64,000 nt of DNA. Origin: Paenibacillus_E allorhizoplanae. Lineage in GTDB: Bacteria; Bacillota; Bacilli; Paenibacillales; NBRC-103111. Of the stretch, positions 24,968-32,509 are shown piece after piece. Both the position numbers and the translations under genes were made by a program. Below the pieces are notes generated by a model. That model did not search any database and had not been told where the DNA came from. It saw only the letters and a list, made by a program, of their open reading frames with translations. The stretch is from assembly GCF_927798215.1 (NCBI RefSeq), contig NZ_CAKMMW010000006.1:62001-126000 (forward strand), given 5' to 3'. Positions within the stretch are counted from its first letter, which is position 1; every line of letters starts with the position of its first letter.

Positions 24968-26230
24968 ATGACAACTGCAACAAACAGTATTGTAACTGAC
25001 ATGGCGTTAGCGCCAGATGGTCATTTGAAAATTGATTGGGTTCAGGCGCACATGCCTGTTTTGAATCGAATTCGTGAACAATTTGAGAAAGAACAGCCTT
25101 TCAAAGGTTTGAAAGTAACGATCTCCTTGCATTTGGAAGCTAAAACAGCTTACTTAGCAAAGGTTGTTAAAGCTGGAGGAGCTGAAGTTACGATCACAGG
25201 TAGTAACCCGCTTTCCACGCAAGATGATGTATGTGCGGCGCTTGTTGAAGATGGAATCACGGTATTTGCCAAATACAACCCAAGTCCAGAAGAATACAAA
25301 GAGCTTCTTATTAAGTCATTGGAATCCAAACCAGATCTCATTATTGATGACGGTGGTGACTTAGTTTCACTTCTTCACTCCGAGCGTAAAGATTTGGCTG
25401 TAAATGTGCGCGGTGGTGCAGAAGAAACAACAACAGGGATTCTTCGTTTGAAAGCGATGGAGAAAGACGGGAAACTTGGTTTCCCAATGGTTGCTGTTAA
25501 TGATGCCTACTGTAAATACTTGTTTGATAACCGTTATGGTACAGGTCAATCCGTTTGGGATGGCATCAACCGTACAACAAACTTGGTGGTTGCAGGTAAA
25601 ACCGTCGTTGTAGTTGGCTATGGCTGGTGTGGTAAAGGTGTGGCTATGCGTGCCAAAGGTTTAGGCGCAAACGTAATTGTAACTGAAATCGATGCAATCA
25701 AGGGCGTTGAGGCGTATATGGATGGTTTCGCAGTGATGCCGATGATCGAAGCTGCGAAATTGGGAGATTTCTTCGTTACGGTTACAGGTAACCGCGATGT
25801 TATCCGTGGCGAACACTACAAAGTGATGAAAGATGGCGCGATTCTTTCGAACGCGGGCCACTTTGATGTTGAAGTAAACAAACCGGAGCTAGAGGCGTTG
25901 TCTTCCTCCAAACGTACAGTTCGACGTAACATTGAAGAGTATCAACTGACGGATGGACGCAAAGTGTATATCTTGGCTGAAGGCCGCTTAGTTAACCTAG
26001 CTGCTGGAGATGGTCATCCGGCTGAGATCATGGATATGACATTTGCGCTTCAAGCGATGTCCTTGAAATATGTGAATGATTCTTACCAATCCTTGGGAAA
26101 TACAGTTGTTAATGTTCCTTATGTGTTGGATGAGCAAGTTGCACGTTTCAAGCTTGAATCACTAGGTACGAGTGTAGATGCGCTCTCAGATGAGCAAAAA
26201 GCTTACCTAGATAGCTGGGATGAGCACTAG
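24968..26230 (+). CDS. ahcY: Adenosylhomocysteinase (S-adenosylhomocysteine hydrolase)
   Basis: The enzyme splits S-adenosylhomocysteine, the product of methylations, into adenosine and homocysteine with bound NAD. The 420-residue protein is of the short prokaryotic type. The NAD loop VVVVGYGWCGKGVAMRAKG is near residue 216, with SLHLEAKTAYL and NDAYCKYLFDNRYGTGQS before it and NLAAGDGHPAEIMDM near residue 341. ATG 24968 follows GTAGGAGG only 11 bases after bshC, so the two share a transcript. Many Firmicutes use the Pfs/LuxS route instead, so its presence next to bshC is a notable link of homocysteine supply to thiol metabolism. Confidence 0.94.
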   Translation: MTTATNSIVTDMALAPDGHLKIDWVQAHMPVLNRIREQFEKEQPFKGLKVTISLHLEAKTAYLAKVVKAGGAEVTITGSNPLSTQDDVCAALVEDGITVFAKYNPSPEEYKELLIKSLESKPDLIIDDGGDLVSLLHSERKDLAVNVRGGAEETTTGILRLKAMEKDGKLGFPMVAVNDAYCKYLFDNRYGTGQSVWDGINRTTNLVVAGKTVVVVGYGWCGKGVAMRAKGLGANVIVTEIDAIKGVEAYMDGFAVMPMIEAAKLGDFFVTVTGNRDVIRGEHYKVMKDGAILSNAGHFDVEVNKPELEALSSSKRTVRRNIEEYQLTDGRKVYILAEGRLVNLAAGDGHPAEIMDMTFALQAMSLKYVNDSYQSLGNTVVNVPYVLDEQVARFKLESLGTSVDALSDEQKAYLDSWDEH

Positions 26231-26269
26231 AATATTAATGATGTTAATGATTTGATATGAAATGATGAC

Positions 26270-26312
26270 GATGCCCTTTGGTCCACTGATGTGGATTGGA
26301 GGGCATTTTTGT
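26270..26312 (+). terminator. Intrinsic terminator of bshC-ahcY
   Basis: ATGCCCT pairs with AGGGCAT around an inner CCAC / GTGG hairpin and is followed by TTTTTG. Confidence 0.8.
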
Positions 26313-26960
26313 TTGAGTTTTGCAACCTACCAACTATTAATTCATATACCGACAAACCCCCGAACTCCCGAACAAAAGAACCAATGAATCCACGAATGAA
26401 GCTCATATCGAACTGACTTACGAACCCGCATGCCTGCGAACTAGTATCATTTGAACCTTTTACGTGGTTGGGAGGAATTGTAAAATAGTTGGGTTGTTGA
26501 TCGGAGTCCTGATGCAAGTAGCTGGAATTTGTACACTTAATTTAGTAGGAATGAGCTGTTTAACGGGATTAACTGGATTTTCTGTAGGTAATTTCAGCGA
26601 TTTTCGTCGATTTGAGCAATTGAGGGAGAATTAACTACATAAAATACATCTAAATAGAAAAATCGGAGGTTTTCTTCTGAAATAGCTGTATGTTTTACAT
26701 CTAATTCTTGAGGGGTGCATCTCATTGCCCCAGCACCCCCTGCAAACCTATCAATCCCATCAAGCAATCCCTGCCAATACTCGAACATTACAGTAGCCAC
26801 TTCACTAATTCAAGTGTCACTCCGATAACTCAACTCCTCCTCCAGTCCAAAATACTTTATCTCTTTTATTATATTTCGCGTTGTTTCCATGCAACTTTCT
26901 TGTTCAGTATTCCGTTTGAAGGTTGTATAACCTATAAATGGAAATTGGGGGCGTGTTGCA
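26313..26960. other. Gene-free stretch between ahcY and the DUF4349 gene
   Basis: No frame here has a ribosome binding site or recognisable product. The left part (26361-26441) carries five CGAAC pentamers. The middle (about 26520-26705) is an AT-rich block with TACATCTAA twice (26646-26654, 26697-26705). A hairpin GGGGTGC / GCACCCC lies at 26712-26739 with no T run. The look is of old repeat-derived DNA. The promoter of the next gene is probably in the last 80 bases. Confidence 0.5.
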
Positions 26961-28037
26961 ATGAGGATAAAGATAAGAGCAAGCTTAGCCATTATGATTG
27001 TTATGTGTTTATTGGTGTTGGGAGTGCTGGCAGGATGCAGTTCCAGTTCCTCCTCCAAGAGCGCACAAGACGCCAAAGGCGAAATGAACAGCGTGCAAAC
27101 GTCAGGTGCGACTGCGGATCAGTTTGCCAGCAAAGCAGATTTGAATGCAAGTAATGCCGCTCCAGCGGCTAAGGCGATGGAATCAGCACCGATAGCTCCT
27201 ACAACGGATGGGAAAGCAGCTGCGCCAAATGTTGTGATGCCTGCTAGCGGGAACGACCAAGAAGCTGTTTTTAACCGCAAACTTATTTATAGGGCTAATC
27301 TCGTAATGCCAGTTGAAGACTATAGTAATGCTCAAACCCGGCTGCGGGATCTCGTTGCATTAAGCGGAGCTTACATTTTGCAGTTTTCCGAGAGTGCGAA
27401 TACAGGTGAAAAGGGTGGGACGTATACGATTAAAGTCGCAGCGAATGGTTTTGTATCCATGCTGGACGGCCTAGAAAAGATAAGCCCAGCGCTCCAAAGG
27501 AATGTACAAGGGCAGGACGTGACGGAAGAGTACGTAGATCTTAGCTCTCGTCTGACGGCCAAACAGCTAGTTGAAACCAGACTACTAAGCTTTATGGAGA
27601 AAGCGACGAAGACGGATGATTTACTAGCATTTTCTAATGAGCTTGCCAAGGTACAAGAGGCGATTGAGCAAATCAAAGGCAGAATGCGTTATTTGGATCA
27701 AAATGTTTCGTACTCCACCATCGAGCTGCGCATGTATCAACAAACAGGTAAAAAACCGTTGCTTTCTGACCCGAATGAACTAACTCTAGCAGAACGTGTT
27801 GAAAAAGCATGGGGCTCTAGCCTGAATGTTCTGGTCGCTGTGATGCAAGGTGTCCTTGTTTTCCTAGCTGCCGCGGTGCCCGTTTTGGTGATATTACTTC
27901 TTATTGCATTCCCAATCTGGGTATACAGACGCAAGAGGAACGTACAGTTGAAAGCATTGCGATTGCAACTGAAGGAGCAACAAGTATCTGAAAATACACC
28001 CCAAGATACGGAACAAGGAACAAAAGGCACAGAATAG
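26961..28037 (+). CDS. DUF4349-domain lipoprotein
   Basis: This 358-residue protein has a signal peptide with lipobox VLAGCSSS, a long low-complexity Ser/Ala linker to about residue 95, and a DUF4349 domain (about 100-260) starting with RKLIYRANLVMPVEDY and containing VTEEYVDLSSRLTAKQLVE. That part is a coiled-coil/alpha-beta module of unknown function. A single C-terminal membrane span follows, with a basic anchor (WVYRRKRN) and a charged tail. Both ends are therefore tied to the membrane. ATG 26961 follows GGGGGCG. A terminator follows. Confidence 0.83.
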   Translation: MRIKIRASLAIMIVMCLLVLGVLAGCSSSSSSKSAQDAKGEMNSVQTSGATADQFASKADLNASNAAPAAKAMESAPIAPTTDGKAAAPNVVMPASGNDQEAVFNRKLIYRANLVMPVEDYSNAQTRLRDLVALSGAYILQFSESANTGEKGGTYTIKVAANGFVSMLDGLEKISPALQRNVQGQDVTEEYVDLSSRLTAKQLVETRLLSFMEKATKTDDLLAFSNELAKVQEAIEQIKGRMRYLDQNVSYSTIELRMYQQTGKKPLLSDPNELTLAERVEKAWGSSLNVLVAVMQGVLVFLAAAVPVLVILLLIAFPIWVYRRKRNVQLKALRLQLKEQQVSENTPQDTEQGTKGTE

Positions 28038-28063
28038 ACCTAAAAAACGAAATAAATTTAATT

Positions 28064-28098
28064 AATCCTGCTAACTAAGCAGGATTTCTTTTATTTTT
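28064..28098 (+). terminator. Intrinsic terminator of the DUF4349 gene
   Basis: AATCCTGC (28064-28071) pairs with GCAGGATT (28079-28086) across TAACTAA, followed by a T-rich tract. It separates the lipoprotein gene from the dcw cluster. Confidence 0.82.
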
Positions 28099-28112
28099 AG
28101 CGAATATTGATT

Positions 28113-28150
28113 CAAATGTGGTGAAAAGTGGTACAAAGTGGAGGGAAAGG
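28113..28150 (+). promoter_or_regulatory. MraZ box: four 10-bp direct repeats
   Basis: AAATGTG, AAAAGTG, CAAAGTG and GGAAAGG recur at exact 10-base intervals just upstream of mraZ. Repeats of AAAGTG at helical spacing are the known recognition element of MraZ, which binds its own promoter region. Confidence 0.75.
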
Positions 28151-28163
28151 GGGACTTGATGCT

Positions 28164-28601
28164 ATGTTTATGGGTGAATATCAACATAGCATTGACGAGA
28201 AAGGCCGAATGATTATTCCGGCTAAATTCCGTGAAGCCCTTGGCGAAGCTTTTGTCATCACACGTGGTTTAGATCAGTGCTTATTTGTATACCCGCAATC
28301 CGAATGGTTAATTCTCGAACAGAAGCTGAAAGCATTGCCATTAATGAAATCAGATGCACGTGCTTTTACCCGGTTTTTCTTCTCTGGTGCAACAGAGTGT
28401 GAGCTTGATAAGCAAGGGAGAGCTAACATTCCAAGCAATCTCGTCGACCATGCCAAGTTAGAAAAAGATTGTGTCGTTATCGGAGTTTCTAATCGTGTGG
28501 AGATTTGGAGTAAGCAAGTTTGGGAAAGCTATGCCAATGAGTCTGAACAGTCATTCAATGAAATAGCGGAGAAGCTGGTCGATTTTAATTTTGATTTATA
28601 G
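28164..28601 (+). CDS. mraZ: Transcriptional regulator MraZ
   Basis: MraZ is a DNA-binding regulator of the division and cell wall cluster that forms ring-shaped multimers and has two AbrB-like SpoVT domains. The 145-residue protein begins MFMGEYQHSIDEKGR and carries the second repeat CELDKQGRANIPSNL near residue 77; both DxxGR motifs needed for DNA binding are present. ATG 28164 is chosen to fit the family start, ten bases after GAAAGGGGG; a longer frame from 28128 would read through the operator. Its own binding repeats lie just upstream, so autoregulation is likely. Confidence 0.95.
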   Translation: MFMGEYQHSIDEKGRMIIPAKFREALGEAFVITRGLDQCLFVYPQSEWLILEQKLKALPLMKSDARAFTRFFFSGATECELDKQGRANIPSNLVDHAKLEKDCVVIGVSNRVEIWSKQVWESYANESEQSFNEIAEKLVDFNFDL

Positions 28602-28621
28602 AAATTTTGAGTTTCGCTGAA

Positions 28622-28678
28622 GCAAAACGAAGATTATGCTTACGAAGTCAGTTTTGCCAAGGCAAAACTTTTAGGAGG
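28622..28678 (+). repeat. Hairpin-RBS repeat, copy A, before rsmH
   Basis: GTTTTGC (28651-28657) pairs with GCAAAAC (28662-28668), and AGGAGG starts four bases later. An additional GCAAAAC (28622-28628) can compete for the same GTTTTGC arm. Bases 28634-28657 are identical to 54891-54914 before divIVA. Confidence 0.85.
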
Positions 28679-28685
28679 ACAACAA

Positions 28686-29636
28686 GTGTTTCATCATGTG
28701 ACTGTACTTAAAGAAGAATCTGTAGAAGGTTTACATATAAAACCAGATGGCGTTTACGTGGATTGTACGATGGGAGGCGCGGGACATAGCTCGCTTATCG
28801 CTTCCAAACTAGGACCAGAAGGGTTACTCATTGCCCTTGATCAAGATGATGTTGCTCTAGCCAATGCGCAAATAGTGCTTGCACCCTATCTAGATCGCGT
28901 AGCCATTATCAAGAGCAATTTTCGAGAAATCGAGCATGTATTGCGCGGAGTACCCAAAGCTATGAAAGATGGCAGACCCCAGGTTGACGGCATTTTGTTC
29001 GATCTAGGTGTATCTTCTCCACAGTTGGATGATGGTGATCGTGGATTCAGCTACAACCATGATGCTGAGCTTGATATGAGAATGGATCGAGATACGCTCC
29101 TCACGGCCAAAACGATCGTGAATGAATGGCCAGCTGACAAAATCGCTAAAGTGTTGTTCGAATATGGGGAAGAAAAGTTCTCGAGACGAATTGCTGGAGT
29201 CATTGTGGAGGCAAGAGAGAAGAAAGCGATTGAAACAACGGGGGAACTCGTGGAATTGATCAAAGAGGGGATCCCAGCTGCCGCAAGACGGACAGGTGGA
29301 CATCCAGCGAAACGCAGTTTCCAAGCATTACGAATCGCAGTAAACGACGAACTAGGCGCGTTTGAAGAAGCGCTTCAACAATCACTTAACTGTTTGGCAC
29401 CTCAAGGGCGCATTGCAGTCATTACGTTTCACTCCTTGGAGGATCGTATCTGCAAACAATTTTTCGTGAAAAATGTGGAGAAATGTACGTGCCCGCCAGC
29501 TTTTCCAATGTGTGTTTGTGAGAAGGCTGGGGATTTGAAGCTCGTTACACGTAAACCAATTCTACCTAGTGAACATGAATTAGAAGTCAATCAAAGAGCC
29601 AGATCGGCAAAATTAAGAATAGCAGAAAAGCTTTGA
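28686..29636 (+). CDS. rsmH: 16S rRNA (cytosine1402-N4)-methyltransferase RsmH
   Basis: RsmH (MraW) methylates C1402 in the ribosome decoding site. The 316-residue protein has the SAM motif DCTMGGAGHSS near residue 32, GILFDLGVSSPQLDD near residue 100, and SFQALRIAVNDEL and ITFHSLEDRICK in the second half. A four-cysteine stretch, CTCPPAFPMCVC, is near residue 270. GTG 28686 follows AGGAGG by seven bases. That ribosome binding site belongs to a hairpin element also found before sigE and divIVA. Confidence 0.96.
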   Translation: MFHHVTVLKEESVEGLHIKPDGVYVDCTMGGAGHSSLIASKLGPEGLLIALDQDDVALANAQIVLAPYLDRVAIIKSNFREIEHVLRGVPKAMKDGRPQVDGILFDLGVSSPQLDDGDRGFSYNHDAELDMRMDRDTLLTAKTIVNEWPADKIAKVLFEYGEEKFSRRIAGVIVEAREKKAIETTGELVELIKEGIPAAARRTGGHPAKRSFQALRIAVNDELGAFEEALQQSLNCLAPQGRIAVITFHSLEDRICKQFFVKNVEKCTCPPAFPMCVCEKAGDLKLVTRKPILPSEHELEVNQRARSAKLRIAEKL

Positions 29637-29654
29637 CCAAGGGAGGAATAAGCG

Positions 29655-30107
29655 ATGTCATCATATATTCAAGGCAATTTGGCACTTGATCCGAAACGTA
29701 AACCGAATCAACAACAACGTGTTAAGATAAAAGAAACAACCAAGGTTGTTTATCGCAATTCCTCATTGCCAGCGCAAGAGAAAATGCTCTACTTATTCAC
29801 AGTTGTACTCTGTGTTATTGTTGCCGGCGTGATCATTTGGAGGTTTGCTGCGATTTATCAGATGAATGCGAATATTTTGAAAATGCAAGGTGAAATCCGT
29901 GAAATTCAAGCACAGAACAGTGCGCTTAAGCAAGAAGTTGAGAAACTGCAAAGTCCAGATCGTTTAAAAGAGGAAGCCGTACGCCTCGGGTTTAATTTAC
30001 AAGATGTGAAGCAAGGTGAAATCGTAGCTCAATCTACGAAAGCGAAATCTAGTACAACGACAGCTACAACGAGTGGCAAAAGTACAAAAGCTGCTTCTAA
30101 ACCGTAA
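29655..30107 (+). CDS. ftsL: Cell division protein FtsL
   Basis: FtsL is a small bitopic protein of the divisome that partners DivIC and DivIB. The 150-residue protein has a basic cytoplasmic N-terminus, one membrane span (about residues 46-66), and an extracellular leucine-zipper-like coiled coil (about 70-105). A Thr/Ser/Lys-rich tail follows. ATG 29655 follows GGGAGG. The identity rests on position between rsmH and pbpB and on topology, since FtsL sequences diverge quickly. Confidence 0.88.
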   Translation: MSSYIQGNLALDPKRKPNQQQRVKIKETTKVVYRNSSLPAQEKMLYLFTVVLCVIVAGVIIWRFAAIYQMNANILKMQGEIREIQAQNSALKQEVEKLQSPDRLKEEAVRLGFNLQDVKQGEIVAQSTKAKSSTTTATTSGKSTKAASKP

Positions 30108-30122
30108 CAGGCAGGTACTCCT

Positions 30123-32423
30123 ATGACAAAAAAAATTAAGTTACGTTCTTTGCTACTTGGAGGGTTTTTTACCCTTCTTTTTGTTGTCCTCATGGTTAAA
30201 GTCTATTGGATTCAAGTGGTAGAAGCATCCTGGTTGCTAGAGAAGGCAGAGAAGAGATGGGAAACGGATAAAGTGCTGGCTCCCGTACGCGGATCAATCT
30301 TGGATCGTAATGATAAGGTGCTTGCCGTAGAAGCAACAGCTTATACCATTGCGCTAAATCCGAAGGTGATAGATGCTTTGCACATTGCTGAGGATGTGAC
30401 TCAGGGGTTAGCGGATATTTTGAAGGAATCTGAGGCGAAGCGTGCCGAGCTAGTAAATAAGATTCGCGAAAGAGCAACGAAAAAGAATCTCGATGGTACA
30501 GACTTCGCTGCCAATGTAGAAGTGCGCAACGAAGGCTGGAAGATTGATAAAGAGAAAGCGGATCAAGTTCGGGCGCTCATAACCAATTTACAAACGAAAC
30601 TCAAATTGAGCACCAGAGCGAGCGTAGGAATTTCAATTCTTGAAGATGAGAAGAGATACTATCCGGGTGAAACGTTGGCGTCCCATATTCTAGGGTATAC
30701 GAACAAAGAAGGTGAAGCATCACTTGGCCTAGAGTTGAAATTAAACGACACGCTTAAGGGTATTCCAGGGATGTTAAGTTATGAAAAGGATGGTAAAGGT
30801 GTAGAACTTCCCGATGCCAAAGTCAACTTTAAACCTGCGGAAGACGGAAACAATGTAAGACTCACGATCGACAAAAACATACAGTTTTATTTAGAGAGCG
30901 CGTTAGCCAAAGTAAACGACAAATGGCATCCGAAGAGCTTGACTGCGATCGCGGTTGATCCGAAGACGATGGAAATTCTTGGAATGGCGAATACGCCAAA
31001 CTTTAACCCGAATACGTATTGGAATTATGATCCGCAGAAAGATTTTAGAAATGGCGCCGTCGCTTCCCGATATGAACCTGGATCTACATTTAAGTTAGTT
31101 ACCCTAGCAGGAGCGGTGGAAGAGGGATTGTTTAATCCGACAGAAACCTATCAATCGGGTTCGATTAAAGTATCAGACCGTATTCTCCATGACCATAATC
31201 TCGTCGGGTGGGGGAAAATCACCTTCCTAGAAGGTTTGAAGAGGTCTAGTAACGTTGCTTTTGTAAAGCTCGGAATTGAGAAGTTAACGCAAAATAAACT
31301 ACGCGATTATATTAATAAGTTTGGTTTCGATCAAAAAACGAACATCGATATGCCTGGAGAAGTATCAGGACTAATTGACATGAAATATCCGTCTGAGTAC
31401 GCAACAGCAACCTACGGGCAAGGGAAAGTCGTTGTGACAGCCATCCAACAAACCGCTGCTTATGCGGCCATTGCTAATGGTGGTAAATTGATGTGGCCGC
31501 ACATTGTGAAGGACATTCTTGATCCTAAAACAGGCAAAGTAATCACGGCGTATGAACCCCAAGTAATCAGACAAGTTGTGAGTCCGCAAACGGCAACGCA
31601 AGTGAGTGGTTATTTAGAGCAAGTCGTTTCCGACCAAGAAGTAGGGACTGGTAAGCTTGCTTATATGGAGGATTATCGAATAGCTGCAAAAACAGGGACA
31701 GCGAATATCGTACTTCCTGGTGAAAAAACCTACTCTTCCGATACATGGGTAATCTCGTTTATTGGCTATGCGCCAGTAGAAGATCCACGGATCCTGATTA
31801 CACTTATCGCAGATCAGCCTGATCTAGGCGGAAACTATCATTTGGGCGGTCAAGTCCTAGCGCCTGCTTTCAAAGAAATCGTGGGTGAGTCTTTGCAGTA
31901 CATGGGCGTTGCCTCAAGTAAAAAGCCGAAAACGATCACCAAAGAAGCGAATCGTCTGAATGTACCGAATTTGTTAGATGTTACATCCACAAGTGCTAAA
32001 GAGACTGCCAAAGATATAGGTCTATCACTTGAAGTATTTGGTAAAGGTGAGAAAGTAGTTGATCAGTTCCCGAAAGCTGGGACTCAAATTTTATCAACAC
32101 AGCATATTTACGTTGCCATGCAACCCGTTGAGGAAATGCCGCTTCCGAATCTAGTTGGCAGATCCCTGAGAGACGCCGTTGAGACATGTTCATTCTTCAA
32201 AATTGATTGTCAAACTTCAGGGGAAGGGTATGTATCTGAGCAATCCGCTGTAGGTGAAGGTCGTGGCGTAACGCTGCAACTTAAACCGTTAAGTGATAAA
32301 GCGGATACGGCAAGTGGGTCGAACCCTGTTGCAACGCCTACAGGTTCACCGACGCCGTCGCCAACGCCTACCGCCAAAACGGAGACACAACGAACGACAA
32401 CGACAGCAAATAAACAACGTTAG
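30123..32423 (+). CDS. pbpB: Penicillin-binding protein 2B-type transpeptidase with PASTA repeats
   Basis: This is the septal class B penicillin-binding protein, which cross-links new septum peptidoglycan. The 766-residue protein has one N-terminal membrane span (about 10-30), a dimerisation domain with GSILDRNDKVLA, the catalytic serine in EPGSTFKL near residue 320, SSN in RSSNVAF near residue 375, and KTG in AAKTGTAN near residue 522. Two PASTA-like domains follow from about residue 600, and a Thr/Pro-rich tail (about 735-766) ends the protein. ATG 30123 starts 15 bases after ftsL. It is the counterpart of B. subtilis pbpB. Confidence 0.93.
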   Translation: MTKKIKLRSLLLGGFFTLLFVVLMVKVYWIQVVEASWLLEKAEKRWETDKVLAPVRGSILDRNDKVLAVEATAYTIALNPKVIDALHIAEDVTQGLADILKESEAKRAELVNKIRERATKKNLDGTDFAANVEVRNEGWKIDKEKADQVRALITNLQTKLKLSTRASVGISILEDEKRYYPGETLASHILGYTNKEGEASLGLELKLNDTLKGIPGMLSYEKDGKGVELPDAKVNFKPAEDGNNVRLTIDKNIQFYLESALAKVNDKWHPKSLTAIAVDPKTMEILGMANTPNFNPNTYWNYDPQKDFRNGAVASRYEPGSTFKLVTLAGAVEEGLFNPTETYQSGSIKVSDRILHDHNLVGWGKITFLEGLKRSSNVAFVKLGIEKLTQNKLRDYINKFGFDQKTNIDMPGEVSGLIDMKYPSEYATATYGQGKVVVTAIQQTAAYAAIANGGKLMWPHIVKDILDPKTGKVITAYEPQVIRQVVSPQTATQVSGYLEQVVSDQEVGTGKLAYMEDYRIAAKTGTANIVLPGEKTYSSDTWVISFIGYAPVEDPRILITLIADQPDLGGNYHLGGQVLAPAFKEIVGESLQYMGVASSKKPKTITKEANRLNVPNLLDVTSTSAKETAKDIGLSLEVFGKGEKVVDQFPKAGTQILSTQHIYVAMQPVEEMPLPNLVGRSLRDAVETCSFFKIDCQTSGEGYVSEQSAVGEGRGVTLQLKPLSDKADTASGSNPVATPTGSPTPSPTPTAKTETQRTTTTANKQR

Positions 32424-32509
32424 TGAACAGCTTGTTCTAACCCCTGTTTGTCCCGAATAGTCATGTTAGGAATGAACATGACAATAGTGGGAAGGGAGAC
32501 TGAACGTTC

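Noticed and set aside
26227..26517. A 96-codon minus-strand frame in the ahcY downstream gap
   Set aside because: It has no ribosome binding site, and its composition looks like translated noncoding DNA; it overlaps the ahcY terminator.
26594..26800. A 68-codon minus-strand frame in the gap before the DUF4349 gene
   Set aside because: No ribosome binding site is present. It reads through the possible repeat block and is more likely a by-product of it.
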